Origin: Subtercola endophyticus
GTDB lineage: Bacteria > Actinomycetota > Actinomycetes > Actinomycetales > Microbacteriaceae
Length of the DNA stretch: 64,000 bases
Direction: 5' to 3'
NCBI RefSeq assembly: GCF_021044565.1
Contig: NZ_CP087997.1
Location: forward strand, 2,852,001 to 2,916,000
Shown here: piece after piece, positions 8,969 to 17,413 of the stretch
Position numbering within the stretch: position 1 is the first letter of the stretch
How the letters are laid out: each line of letters begins with the position of its first letter
Translations under genes and position numbers: made by a program
The notes under the pieces: generated by a model
Database searches by the model: none
The model's input: only the letters and a program-made list of their open reading frames with translations
Told to the model about the DNA's origin: nothing

Positions 8969-10299
8969 TCCATCTCGGCTGGTTTCTCGGCAACGGTTTC
9001 GGTATTCAACCGTGGAATGAGAAGGGAGGCGATGGCCCGTGGGTCGGCTCGAACGTGACCGACTGGATGAAGCCCGACATCTACGTCGACCTCGCCACCT
9101 CGATGGAGCGCGCGGGCTTCGACTACATTCTCATCGAAGACACTGCGATGGTCGAAGACAGCTATCACGGCACAGCAGAGACGTCGTTGCGCCGCGGATT
9201 CATGGCCCCGAAGAACGACCCGATGCCGCTCGTGCCGCTCATGACGCAGCGCACCAAACACATCGGAATCATTCCGACGGCCTCGGTCATCCAATACCCG
9301 CCGTACCTCGCGGCGCGGCTCTTCACAACGCTCGACCACCTCACCGAAGGCCGCGTCGGGCTGAATGTGGTGACCAGCGTCACCGATCGGGTCGCCCAGA
9401 ACTACGGGTACGCCGAACACTTCGAGCACGACGAGCGCTACCGCATGGCACAAGAGTGGGTCGAAGTGGTTCAGCAGCTGCAGGGCACCTGGGCTCCGGA
9501 TGCTGTGCTCGCCGATCTCGAAAATGGAGTGTACGCCGACCACACCAAGGTGCAGCCCATCGACTTCGTCGGAAAGTACTTCTCGTCGCGGGGCCCGCTG
9601 AACACCATTCCCGGGCCGCAGGGTCGCACCCCCATCGCCTCGGCCGGCGGATCACCCGCGGGCCGCGACCTCGCGGCTCGCTACGACGACACCATGATGT
9701 CGTTGTGCAAGTCGGTCGAAGAGATGAAAGAGTACCGCCTCGACATGCGCCGCCGGGTCGCCGCGTACGGTCGTGACCCCGACGCGGTGAAGTTCCTCTT
9801 TCTCGTCACACCCGTCATCGCCGAGACAGACGCCGAGGCGCAGCAGAAGAAGAAGCACATTCTCGCCTCGAAGGCCAGCGACGCCTCGATCGAGTACAAC
9901 CTGTGGAACATGTCGTACACCAGCGGCGGTCGCATCGATTTCGGAGCGATCGACCCCGACACGCTCATCCGTGACATCGACTTCAGTCGGCAGAACGGCG
10001 AGAACAGCTCCGTCGCTGCGATCTTTCAGAATTCGGCCGACAAGACGCTTCGCCAGGTCGTCGCCAGTTCGTTCCAGATCACCGATCTCGGGCTCGTCGG
10101 CAGCCCCGACACCGTGGCGGCGAAGATGGGCGACATCATGGACGAAGTCGCCGGAGACGGGTTTCTGTTCTACCTGCCGACCACCCGGCGCAACATGGCG
10201 GAGGTCGCCGATGGCCTCGCGCCTGCTCTGCGCCGCCGCGGCCTCATTCGCGACGGCTACTCCGGAACGACACTGCGCGAGAACCTGCTCGAGAACTGA
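8965..10299 (+). CDS. LLM-class FMN-dependent monooxygenase, paralogue 3
   Basis: This 444-residue enzyme is the third full-length copy of the NtaA/SnaA/DszA-type fold in the cluster. Marks are ILIEDTAMVEDSYHGTAE near residue 54, the flavin site EGRVGLNVVTSVTDRVAQNYG (Leu replacing the usual Trp), ASAGGSPAGRDLAARYDD and the terminal AGDGFLFYLPTTRRN. ATG 8965 overlaps the preceding stop by four bases. It is closer to paralogue 1 than to paralogue 2 in the middle region (LADLENGVYADHTKVQPIDFVGKYF). A 49-base gap follows before the RutA-like gene, which has its own strong ribosome site. Confidence 0.88.
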   Translation: MIHLGWFLGNGFGIQPWNEKGGDGPWVGSNVTDWMKPDIYVDLATSMERAGFDYILIEDTAMVEDSYHGTAETSLRRGFMAPKNDPMPLVPLMTQRTKHIGIIPTASVIQYPPYLAARLFTTLDHLTEGRVGLNVVTSVTDRVAQNYGYAEHFEHDERYRMAQEWVEVVQQLQGTWAPDAVLADLENGVYADHTKVQPIDFVGKYFSSRGPLNTIPGPQGRTPIASAGGSPAGRDLAARYDDTMMSLCKSVEEMKEYRLDMRRRVAAYGRDPDAVKFLFLVTPVIAETDAEAQQKKKHILASKASDASIEYNLWNMSYTSGGRIDFGAIDPDTLIRDIDFSRQNGENSSVAAIFQNSADKTLRQVVASSFQITDLGLVGSPDTVAAKMGDIMDEVAGDGFLFYLPTTRRNMAEVADGLAPALRRRGLIRDGYSGTTLRENLLEN

Positions 10300-10348
10300 A
10301 CCGGCCCGGTTCACGCCGCACCCATCGCCCAGAGGCCAGGAGCCCGTC

Positions 10349-11455
10349 ATGAAATGTGGAGTCTTTCTCCCCACCACCAACAACGGCTACATCTACAGCG
10401 TCAACTCACCGCAGTACATGCCGACGTACGCACTCAACCGGCAGATCACGGTCGATGCCGAGAAATACGGCTACGAGTTCGCCCTGTCGATGGTGAAGTA
10501 CCGCGGATTCGGCGGCGAGACCGAGTTCTGGAACTACGCCGTCGAGTCGACCGTGCTCATGGCTGCTCTGGTCGAGGCCACCAGCACGCTCAAGCTCTGG
10601 GCGTCGGTGGGCATTCTCTCGTCGAACCCCGCCATGATCGCCCGCTCGGTCGCGACACTCGACGACGCCTCGAACGGGCGCTTCGGGGTGAACATCGTGG
10701 CGGGCTGGAACCGGTACGAGTACGAGCAGATGGGCATGTGGCCCTCGGAGGAGTACTACAAAGACCGTTACGCCTACAGCGGCGAATACGTCGAGATTCT
10801 GCGGAATCTGTGGCAGACGGGTCGACTCACCCACCACGGCCGGTTCTTCGATCTCGACGACTGCGTCGTGCTCCCGACACCCGAACACCACATCACCGTC
10901 GTCATGCCCGGGCAGTCCGCCGCCAGCCTCGACACGGCCGCCGCCTACGCCGACGTGAATTTCATTCTCGGCCCGCTCGACGAGCTGAAGTCGGCTCGGG
11001 ATGCACTGCTCGAGCGCCTCGCGGTGAACGGCCGCACGTGCAAGAGCGCGGTGCTGCTCGGAATCATCATGGCCGAGACCGACGAAGAGGCCGTCGCCGA
11101 AGCTCGGCACTACATGGCAGGTGTCGACCTCGGTGCCCAAGCCGGCATTCTCGCGGCCGCGAGCAACGACCGCACCGGAACCGCGGCCGGGGTGGGGCTC
11201 GCGCGGCAGAGCGAGGCGCCCGAGGTCGTGTTCGAGCATCTGGAGCGCGCAGCGTTCTTGCAGGGAACGTGCTGGTACGCCCCGCACATCGTCGGCTCGT
11301 ACGCGCGGATTGCGGCATACCTCGACGCGCTCGATCGTGAAGCCGGCATCAGCCTGGCTGCCCTGACCTTCGCCGACTACACCGTCGATGTCGCGCGATT
11401 CGCTGAAAACGTCGTTCCGCTCATGCAGACAACACCGCCGCGCTCCCGCAATTGA
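10349..11455 (+). CDS. RutA-like pyrimidine-ring oxygenase (LLM family)
   Basis: This 368-residue flavoenzyme reads like RutA, which opens the uracil ring between N3 and C4 using a flavin peroxide. From memory, RutA-like stretches are GVFLPTTNNGY, SPQYMPTYALNRQIT, FALSMVKYRGFGG-TEFWNY, GRFGVNIVAGWN, EYEQMGMWPS and VGSYARIAAYLD. The start ATG 10349 has AGGAG six bases upstream. The other rut genes (RutB isochorismatase-like hydrolase, RutC, RutD, RutE) are not beside it. It is therefore not a standard rut operon, and the ring or amide substrate may differ from uracil. It ends the catabolic run; the promoter of the regulator gene overlaps its stop codon. Confidence 0.85.
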   Translation: MKCGVFLPTTNNGYIYSVNSPQYMPTYALNRQITVDAEKYGYEFALSMVKYRGFGGETEFWNYAVESTVLMAALVEATSTLKLWASVGILSSNPAMIARSVATLDDASNGRFGVNIVAGWNRYEYEQMGMWPSEEYYKDRYAYSGEYVEILRNLWQTGRLTHHGRFFDLDDCVVLPTPEHHITVVMPGQSAASLDTAAAYADVNFILGPLDELKSARDALLERLAVNGRTCKSAVLLGIIMAETDEEAVAEARHYMAGVDLGAQAGILAAASNDRTGTAAGVGLARQSEAPEVVFEHLERAAFLQGTCWYAPHIVGSYARIAAYLDALDREAGISLAALTFADYTVDVARFAENVVPLMQTTPPRSRN

Positions 11456-11480
11456 CAGGTTGTCGTCACACGGCTGAAAT
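11452..11480 (+). promoter_or_regulatory. Promoter of the GntR-family gene
   Basis: A consensus -35 (TTGACA, 11452-11457) is followed after exactly 17 bases by a fair -10 (TGAAAT, 11475-11480). The -35 box overlaps the TGA stop of the RutA-like gene. Transcription would begin about 30 bases before the regulator's first start codon, so the regulator can be expressed independently of the operon. Confidence 0.5.
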
Positions 11481-11517
11481 GCGCGGTTGTTAGTCTGGGC
11501 AAGAAGAGAGACCCGCC

Positions 11518-12261
11518 ATGACAAGCACCCTGAGGAGTGAGATGGCCGTGCCTAACACTTCGCCAAGCGCCACTGGCACAAGCAATCAGACCAGGCGCGC
11601 CTACGATCAGGTCAAGGTGCTGATTCGTTCGGGTGAGATCGTCGAGAACGAGAAAATCCTCGAAGACTCGCTCATCAGGTCGCTCGGAATCACGCGCACG
11701 GCAGTGCGCGAGGCCCTTCAGCTTCTGGCCGCCGAAGGGCGAGTGAGTAGACAACGGCGCGCGGGCACGCTGGTCAACACCGCAGTGCTGCAGATTCCGG
11801 TCGATGACATCATGCCGTGGAAGGCGTCATCACGGCTCTCGATTGAGCGCACCGACTATCGCACGGTCGTCAATACGCCGACCATCGCCGAGCATCTGAA
11901 CATCGACGACGAATACGTCGGACTCGTCGAGCATTGCTTCATGAACGGCACCGAAGCATTCGGTGTGCGCATCGCCTATTTTCGCCGCATCTACGAGCAG
12001 CCCGCGAGCTGGCTGCACTTTCCGTCGCTCGCCGAGGCGTTCGAATTCGTCTACGGTTCGCCCCTCACCGAGATCCGCACCGTCGTCGATGCGACGGCCT
12101 GCGACAGCGCGACGGCGAAGCTGCTCGGTATCGCCACCGGGTCACCGATGCTCGTGCTCGAGCAGGTTCTGGTCGACGGGCGCGGGCTGGCGCAGGAGTA
12201 CACGTTCTCGTATTACCGCGCCGACAGCGTGACTTTTCCGTTGGCGCCGGTTCGACTCTGA
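11518..12261 (+). CDS. GntR-family transcriptional regulator with UTRA (HutC-type) effector domain
   Basis: This 247-residue repressor-type protein has an N-terminal winged helix-turn-helix (about residues 22-85, with ITRTAVREALQLLAAEGRVSR as recognition region) and a C-terminal UTRA ligand domain (about 100-245, with a typical TGSPMLVLEQVLVDGRGLAQEY strand run). Two starts are possible: ATG 11518, with AGAGAG seven bases upstream, or ATG 11542, preceded closely by GAGGAG. UTRA regulators usually sense a substrate or intermediate of the pathway they control. Its position after the importer and oxygenases makes it the probable regulator of the 587-11455 cluster. No operator could be identified by eye. 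Confidence 0.85.
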   Translation: MTSTLRSEMAVPNTSPSATGTSNQTRRAYDQVKVLIRSGEIVENEKILEDSLIRSLGITRTAVREALQLLAAEGRVSRQRRAGTLVNTAVLQIPVDDIMPWKASSRLSIERTDYRTVVNTPTIAEHLNIDDEYVGLVEHCFMNGTEAFGVRIAYFRRIYEQPASWLHFPSLAEAFEFVYGSPLTEIRTVVDATACDSATAKLLGIATGSPMLVLEQVLVDGRGLAQEYTFSYYRADSVTFPLAPVRL

Positions 12262-12321
12262 ACTCTCTGTGCCGCGCAGCACTTGAGGTTTCATCACCAA
12301 ACAGCGTAGTCTCGCGTCGTG

Positions 12322-13446
12322 ATGATGCGAAGAAGGCTTCTGGGCATTCGGCCGGTGTGTACAGCATTCTGGGGTGCTCTCGCAGCCGCAGCCCTGGTGA
12401 GTTCTCTGCTACTTCACCCCGTCGGCGCCGCCAACGCCGATGAGCCCACCGCCGCGTCGCACACGCTGACCAGCATCGAGCTTCCGCCGAGCGGCGGCTC
12501 CCCGAGCGGTATCGCGAGCGATCCGCTCTCCCACACGCTTTTCATAGCCGAAGGCACCTCCGTTCTGGCCGTCGACGAACTGACCGGAGCCTCGACCCGT
12601 TTCGGCGAAGGTGTGGGCGGGGGTCTCTACCACCTCGCGGTCGACCCGGCACTGCACGAGGTGTTCGTCAGCCGAGAAGACGACTATGAGGGTCGCTGGG
12701 TGCTGGTCTTCACCGAATCCACTCTCAGCCTCATCGCGACCATCCCGGTGACGGGCAACAACATTGCAGCGATTGCGGTCGATAATCCACGTCACAGCAT
12801 TGTGGTCGTGGGTCAGGGGCTCGGGGCAGCCGGAGCAGCGACGTTCATCGACGAGCGAACGAACGCCGTACTCGCGTCGATCGCCGTCGGCGGTGAACCG
12901 GATGCGGTCGCCGTCGACGACGTCGCCGGCACTATCTACGTTGCCAACGGGAGCGACGATACGGTTTCGATCGTCGATGCCGTGAGCCGGTCGGTGCTGT
13001 GCTCTCTGCCGATCGGAACAGATCCGATCGGCATCGCGGCCGACCCCGTGCGCCATCGCGCCTACGTCTCCGACTCCCGGGCGTCATCGGTCGCGGTCGT
13101 CGCCTCGACGAGAAACCCGGCCAGCGGGGTTGTCAGCTTCGAGGTGGTTTCGCACGTCGCGATCGACGGATCGCCGTGGGGAGTCGCCATCGATTCGAGC
13201 GCCGGGCTGGCCTATGTTGCCTCGTCGAGCTCGGGTAAGGCTGCGATCGTGAGCGAAAGCGGGGGTGCTGCGACGTCGGTCGGCGAGTACATCGGCCCGA
13301 TAGCGTCGAACCCGCAACACGTGGCCGTCGACGAATCGCTGCACTCCGCCTTCGTCGTCAGCCTGAACAGCCTCACCGTTTCGGTGATCTCACCCACGCT
13401 GGTGCTCGCTCCGCCGCGCGGCTGCGACGTATCGTGGTGCGCCTGA
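12322..13446 (+). CDS. Secreted YncE/NHL-type beta-propeller protein
   Basis: This protein of about 374 residues has a signal peptide: basic MMRRR, a hydrophobic core to about residue 32 and a likely cleavage near GAANA-DEP. The mature part consists of repeated blades with the pattern xAVDxxxxxxYVxNxxxxxVxVID, for example DAVAVDDVAGTIYVANGS near residue 195, followed by GIAADPVRHRAYVSDS and GVAIDSSAGLAYVAS. Such propellers are usually extracellular binding or scaffold proteins, and no enzyme motif is visible. It ends with a two-cysteine tail (CDVSWCA). GTG 12319, ATG 12322 and ATG 12325 are all possible starts. It has no obvious functional tie to its neighbours. Confidence 0.75.
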   Translation: MMRRRLLGIRPVCTAFWGALAAAALVSSLLLHPVGAANADEPTAASHTLTSIELPPSGGSPSGIASDPLSHTLFIAEGTSVLAVDELTGASTRFGEGVGGGLYHLAVDPALHEVFVSREDDYEGRWVLVFTESTLSLIATIPVTGNNIAAIAVDNPRHSIVVVGQGLGAAGAATFIDERTNAVLASIAVGGEPDAVAVDDVAGTIYVANGSDDTVSIVDAVSRSVLCSLPIGTDPIGIAADPVRHRAYVSDSRASSVAVVASTRNPASGVVSFEVVSHVAIDGSPWGVAIDSSAGLAYVASSSSGKAAIVSESGGAATSVGEYIGPIASNPQHVAVDESLHSAFVVSLNSLTVSVISPTLVLAPPRGCDVSWCA

Positions 13447-13674
13447 AATCGACGTTCGGGCCTGAGTCTGCGGTGTACACCCGTCAGACGGTTCATCGTG
13501 CAGCGCAACTGAGCATTTGTGCGAGTTTTGTTAGCAACAAGGTGACACCCTCGTAACATCTTTGTATCAATCGGGGGCTTTACTAGAAGACGGGGCCCCC
13601 GCAACGGGGCACAACGCACAGTCGATACCTCGCGATCACCAGCGGAGTTGATCGCACCACACGGAAGGCTACCG

Positions 13675-14709
13675 ATGTCGCAGCAATCTAGCGGAGTGAG
13701 CCACTTGTCGAGTCCGAAGGCAGTGTTCGCCGAAGACCGGCCGCACACCATGCGCGCGGCCGTCATCGACCACACGGGGGCTCCCGAGGTTCTGCACGTG
13801 TCAGAGGTTCCGCTGCCTGTTCGCATCAACGCCGAGGTGCTGGTGAAGGTGGCGGGGGCCGGCATCAACCCCCTCGACGCGAAAACCCGGGCCGGGCGAG
13901 GGGTAGCGGCGGCGATTCCCGGGTATCCGTTCATCCTCGGTCAAGATTTCAGTGGAGTCGTGGTCGAGTCTCCGTACGAGGGGCACTTTCTAAAGCCGGG
14001 TGATGAGGTGTATGGAATGCTCAGCACCCCTCGCGGGCAAGGATCGTACGCCGAATTCGTCTCGGCACCGAGCATGCAGCTATGCAAGAAGCCCGGGCGC
14101 CTTTCACTCATCGAAGCCGCGGGAGTGCCGCTCGCCGCGCTCACCGCCTGGGGCATGGTCGTCGACGTCGCCAAGGCGCACGAAGGGCAGCGCATTCTGA
14201 TCCACGCGGCATCCGGCGGTGTCGGGCACTTCGCGGTGCAGTTCGCGTCGTACTTCGGTGCCTACGTCATCGCCACCGCGTCGCCCCGCAATGCGAGTTG
14301 GCTGCGCGAGTTGGGGGCATCCGAGGTCATCGACTACACCGCAAAACGATTCGAAGACGAGGTGTCGAACGTCGATGTGGTCATCGACCTCATCGGCAAC
14401 ACGCACGACGACACCGGCACCCGCTCGCTGCAGGTCATCAGGCCTGGCGGACTGCTGGTCAACGGGCCGACCGGCAGCTGGCCGACCGTGATCGATGACG
14501 CGCACGCCGTCGGATTGCGTGCCACAACCTACAAGGTCTCGCCCGACGCCGCGACGCTCACCATCATCACCCGGCTCATCAACTCGGGCGACGTCATCGT
14601 GCACATCGACGAGGTCTTCGAACTGGCGAATGCGGCCGACGCCCACACCGCCCTCGAATCCGGTCACACCCGCGGAAAGCTCGTGCTCAACCTCGCCGAC
14701 CAGGTCTGA
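13675..14709 (+). CDS. NADP-dependent zinc-free MDR oxidoreductase (quinone-reductase-like)
   Basis: This 344-residue member of the medium-chain dehydrogenase/reductase superfamily starts at ATG 13675, with GGAAGG nine bases upstream. The N-terminal GroES-like domain (VSEVPLPVRINAEVLVKVAGAGINPLD) lacks the zinc ligands of alcohol dehydrogenases. The Rossmann domain has IHAASGGVGHFAVQFASYFG (about residues 177-196) followed by ATASPRNASWLRELGASEVIDY, as in NADPH:quinone oxidoreductase-type enzymes. The electron acceptor is unknown. It is a single gene with a 228-base upstream region of lower GC, and it converges on the GNAT gene with a hairpin (GAGAGA...TCTCTC, around 14750-14777) between them. 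Confidence 0.85.
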   Translation: MSQQSSGVSHLSSPKAVFAEDRPHTMRAAVIDHTGAPEVLHVSEVPLPVRINAEVLVKVAGAGINPLDAKTRAGRGVAAAIPGYPFILGQDFSGVVVESPYEGHFLKPGDEVYGMLSTPRGQGSYAEFVSAPSMQLCKKPGRLSLIEAAGVPLAALTAWGMVVDVAKAHEGQRILIHAASGGVGHFAVQFASYFGAYVIATASPRNASWLRELGASEVIDYTAKRFEDEVSNVDVVIDLIGNTHDDTGTRSLQVIRPGGLLVNGPTGSWPTVIDDAHAVGLRATTYKVSPDAATLTIITRLINSGDVIVHIDEVFELANAADAHTALESGHTRGKLVLNLADQV

Positions 14710-14810
14710 CCCCGCGCACCCCACCTCGGCGAAAGACGCCGGTTGAGCCGAGAGACGCCGTACGGGCGCCATCTCTCGTCGCTAGGGAGTCCTCTCGCCA
14801 TCCCGAAGGG

Positions 14811-15359
14811 TTAGAGCAGGCGCTCGCGCACGAAGTCAGACTCGAGGCGTGAACCGAGCTGGAACGTCTTGGCGCCGACCACGGCGAATCCATTCTTCTC
14901 GTAGAACCGGTTCGCACGGGCGTTCTCGTCGTTGACGCCGAGCCAGACTCCGGATGCGCCCGCCGCCCGCGCCGCCTCGACCGAGCGCGCCATAAGCTCT
15001 GCGGCAACGCCGCTGCCGTGGTGGCCGGCGAAAACGTACATCTTGCTGAGCTCGGCGGTCGGCCTCACCGTGATCGCCGCAGCCACATCGGGGTCGGCCG
15101 GCTCGCCCAGGATGACCATGGTGTAGCCGACCGGCACACCGTCGTTCTCGGCCAGGAAGAGCATGCGGTTCTCGTCGGCGAGGTAACCCGCGAAGCGCTC
15201 TTCGCTGAGCTGGGTCGTGATGAAACTCGTGATGTCGGCGACCGGGGCATCGTCGGGGCATGCGAACGCGAAGGTGGCAGCGGCGATGAGGGCGAGGCGG
15301 GCTGAGTCGGCCGGCTCGGCCTGGCGATAGAGTACAGTCACCTCGAAATAGTAGTTCAC
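14811..15359 (-). CDS. GNAT-family N-acetyltransferase
   Basis: This 182-residue acetyl-CoA-dependent transferase starts at GTG 15359, with an in-frame GTG six codons later as an alternative. The acetyl-CoA site is visible as LSKMYVFAGHHGSGVAAELMARSVEAARAAG (about residues 102-132), with the Q/R-x-x-G-x-G/A loop in the form HHGSGVA, then GVWLGVNDENARANRFYEKNGF as strand and helix of motif B. The acceptor is not predictable; relatives modify small amines, antibiotics or protein N-termini. It is divergent from a small hypothetical gene 45 bases away, so the two promoters must overlap. Confidence 0.82.
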   Translation of the reverse strand: MNYYFEVTVLYRQAEPADSARLALIAAATFAFACPDDAPVADITSFITTQLSEERFAGYLADENRMLFLAENDGVPVGYTMVILGEPADPDVAAAITVRPTAELSKMYVFAGHHGSGVAAELMARSVEAARAAGASGVWLGVNDENARANRFYEKNGFAVVGAKTFQLGSRLESDFVRERLL

Positions 15360-15404
15360 TCAGGTGCGCGCGCCACTGAGCGATACTCGGCTACGATGCT
15401 GCCC

Positions 15405-15866
15405 ATGGCTCCCACCCTGATGAACCGGTTGTTCGGCAGCGGCAAGCTGCCGGAATCCGTGCTCCGTGAACTCGGCGACGCCGTCGTTCTGGCGAGACAG
15501 GAGGGCATTCGAGTCTCGGCACGCGGCTCGTACCGTGTGCCGGGCCGTCGACAGGGCGCCGGGGTACAGCTGCACGCCGGGGCCTTCGTCATCACAGCGT
15601 CGCGAGTGATTGCGACCATCGGCAAGGCGACGGTGATCGACCTGCCCTTCGCTGCCGCGACGCCGGGCGGGGCAGCGACCGTCGCTTTCGCCGAAACCGG
15701 AGTCACCCTGAAGTTCGATGTCGGGCGCACTACTCCGAACGGAGACGGCGACGCCGAGATCAGCTTCCGTGGCGAGATTCCCGCGACGGTTCTTGCGGGC
15801 ATCCCGAGCGCGCTCGACATGACGCCGAACCCCACCGGTGCCGAGCAACTGCTGCGCTGGGTCTAG
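15405..15866 (+). CDS. Conserved-looking hypothetical protein
   Basis: This 153-residue protein has codon use typical of the genome. It begins MAPTLMNRLFGSGKLPESVL at ATG 15405; an in-frame ATG at 15396 is also possible. After an N-terminal helix it looks mostly beta-stranded (VQLHAGAFVITASRVIATIGKA; VTLKFDVG; AEISFRGEIP) and could be a small beta-barrel domain. No signal peptide, membrane segment or catalytic motif is visible and I do not recognise the family. An imperfect palindromic repeat and the rplA terminator lie in the convergent gap after its stop. Confidence 0.6.
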   Translation: MAPTLMNRLFGSGKLPESVLRELGDAVVLARQEGIRVSARGSYRVPGRRQGAGVQLHAGAFVITASRVIATIGKATVIDLPFAAATPGGAATVAFAETGVTLKFDVGRTTPNGDGDAEISFRGEIPATVLAGIPSALDMTPNPTGAEQLLRWV

Positions 15867-15881
15867 CCGTCTCAGCGGAAC

Positions 15882-15952
15882 GCGCGACAGCGACGGTTTC
15901 GGACGAGATGAGCCGCCGCGGCTGTCGCGCTCGTCCGAATGGGTCGCTCTCG
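15882..15952. repeat. Dispersed imperfect palindromic element, copy A
   Basis: This copy lies between convergent genes. It contains the 10-bp inverted pair TTCGGACGAG (15898-15907) / CTCGTCCGAA (15930-15939), a second perfect pair GCGCGACAGC (15882-15891) / GCTGTCGCGC (15921-15930), and outer arms CGACAGCGAC / GTCGCTCTCG. The block AGCGACG-TTTCGGACGAGA is shared with copy B at 48971-49036. Confidence 0.6.
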
Positions 15953-15988
15953 ACGCCGACCGTCGTCGCGGGGGCGTCGCGGGGGCGC

Positions 15989-16021
15989 AAAAAAGGGGGG
16001 GCCGCCGAAGCGGACCCCCCC
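15989..16021 (-). terminator. Rho-independent terminator of the rplK-rplA transcript
   Basis: Read on the minus strand, a seven-G run pairs with a seven-C run, continued by a GCGG/CCGC stem, a TTCG tetraloop and a run of six T. This is a textbook intrinsic terminator 15 bases after the rplA stop codon. Confidence 0.9.
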
Positions 16022-16035
16022 TATTGAACCAGCGA

Positions 16036-16728
16036 CTACGCCAAGGCGTTCACGTCGACCGGGATGCCCGGGCCGAACGTGGTCGAAACGGTGCCCTTGG
16101 TGATGTAGCGACCCTTCGACGAAGACGGCTTCTGGCGCACGATCTCGTCGAGCGCAGCGGCGACGTTCTCACGCAGCTGGTCGGGCGAGAAGCTCGCCTT
16201 GCCGGCAACGAAGTGCACGTTGCTGTGCTTGTCGACGCGGAACTCGATCTTGCCACCCTTGATCTCGGTGACAGCCTTCGCCACGTCGGGGGTGACGGTG
16301 CCGGTCTTCGGGTTGGGCATGAGGCCACGCGGGCCGAGCACCTTTCCGAGACGACCGACCTTGCCCATGAGCTCGGGGGTCGAGACGGCGGAGTCGAACG
16401 AGGTGTAGCCGCCGGCCACCTTCTCGATCAGCTCGTCGCCACCGACCTCGTCGGCGCCGGCAGCGATGGCTGCCTCGGCCGCGGGGCCCGTTGCGAACAC
16501 GATGACGCGCGCGGTCTTGCCGGTGCCGTGCGGAAGAATGACGGTGCCGCGAACCATCTGGTCTGCCTTGCGGGGGTCGACGCCGAGCTTGAGGGCGACC
16601 TCAACGGTGCTGTCGAAGTTGGCAGAGCCGGTCTCTTTAGCGAGAACGACGGCCTCTGCGGCGGTGTAGAGCTTGCCCTCTTCGATCTTCGAAGCGGCGG
16701 CGCGGTATGCCTTTGATTTCTGTGCCAT
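16036..16728 (-). CDS. rplA: 50S ribosomal protein L1
   Basis: This 230-residue protein of the 50S stalk base binds 23S rRNA and, in many bacteria, its own mRNA leader as an autorepressor. It is full length for the family. It starts [12 protein letters not shown] at ATG 16728 and carries [24 protein letters not shown] near residue 49 and the L1 signature [15 protein letters not shown] near residue 131. The ribosome site GGAGG overlaps the stop of rplK nine bases upstream, so the two are co-translated. It is followed by a strong intrinsic terminator. Confidence 0.97.
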   Translation of the reverse strand: MAQKSKAYRAAASKIEEGKLYTAAEAVVLAKETGSANFDSTVEVALKLGVDPRKADQMVRGTVILPHGTGKTARVIVFATGPAAEAAIAAGADEVGGDELIEKVAGGYTSFDSAVSTPELMGKVGRLGKVLGPRGLMPNPKTGTVTPDVAKAVTEIKGGKIEFRVDKHSNVHFVAGKASFSPDQLRENVAAALDEIVRQKPSSSKGRYITKGTVSTTFGPGIPVDVNALA

Positions 16729-16737
16729 GAGAGCCTC

Positions 16738-17169
16738 CTACGCCTCGACCGTGATGCCCATGGAACGGGCGGTGCCAGCGATGATCTTCGAGGCGGCCTC
16801 GAGGTCGTTCGCGTTGAGGTCGACGAGCTTCGCCTGAGCGATCTCGCGAACCTGCTCTTTGGTGAGCTTCGCAACCTTGACGGTGTGCGGAGTGCCGGAG
16901 CCCTTGGCAACGCCGGCTGCCTTCTTGATGAGCTCTGCTGCGGGCGGGGTCTTCAGGATGAACGTGAACGAACGGTCTTCGTACACAGTGATCTCAACCG
17001 GAATGACGTTGCCACGCTGGTCTTCTGTCGCAGCGTTGTACGCCTTGCAGAACTCCATGATGTTCACGCCGTGCTGACCCAGCGCAGGCCCGATGGGCGG
17101 TGCGGGGTTGGCGGCGCCGGCCTTGATCTGAAGCTTGATCAGACCCGTGACCTTCTTCTTCGGTGCCAT
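16738..17169 (-). CDS. rplK: 50S ribosomal protein L11
   Basis: This 143-residue protein (the usual L11 length) binds the GTPase-associated centre of 23S rRNA. ATG 17169 gives the standard start [15 protein letters not shown], and the N-terminal proline helix appears as [21 protein letters not shown]. The C-terminal RNA-binding part ends [11 protein letters not shown]. In most bacteria it directly follows nusG. Here an AbiE toxin-antitoxin pair on the opposite strand lies between the two, so rplKA needs either its own promoter in 17170-17413 or long read-through. An AGAGAAGAGA purine run precedes the start. Confidence 0.97.
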   Translation of the reverse strand: MAPKKKVTGLIKLQIKAGAANPAPPIGPALGQHGVNIMEFCKAYNAATEDQRGNVIPVEITVYEDRSFTFILKTPPAAELIKKAAGVAKGSGTPHTVKVAKLTKEQVREIAQAKLVDLNANDLEAASKIIAGTARSMGITVEA

Positions 17170-17262
17170 TATTTTCTCTTCTCTTTCGTGCCGCCTCAAT
17201 GGGCCGCGCTCCCGCGACAGGGCTTCTCCCCGCAGCGGTGGTGTGATGTCACCCGAGGGCAA

Positions 17263-17293
17263 CCTATACATCTTAGCCGATAGGTTCAGTCGA
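17263..17293 (-). promoter_or_regulatory. Candidate promoter for rplKA
   Basis: On the minus strand, TCGACT (17293-17288) is followed after 19 bases by TATAGG (17268-17263), resembling a -35/-10 pair with a slightly long spacer. It would leave a leader of about 90 bases before rplK, where L1-type autoregulation could act. This is a weak call made by eye. Confidence 0.3.
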
Positions 17294-17413
17294 CCGCCAC
17301 CACAGTGTCGTACAGGCCTACGCGCGCTCTTCTCTAACGAGACGCGCTCGATCTCAGTCTATTTCGTCAGAAGTGTGTCGATAATGGTACAGTATTGCCA
17401 CGGAGGAGATGAT

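Noticed and set aside
587..12261. Identification of the cluster as a riboflavin-lyase pathway
   Set aside because: Riboflavin lyase is an LLM enzyme known from Microbacterium, but the kinase and reductase expected beside it are absent, so this is kept only as one hypothesis for substrate type.
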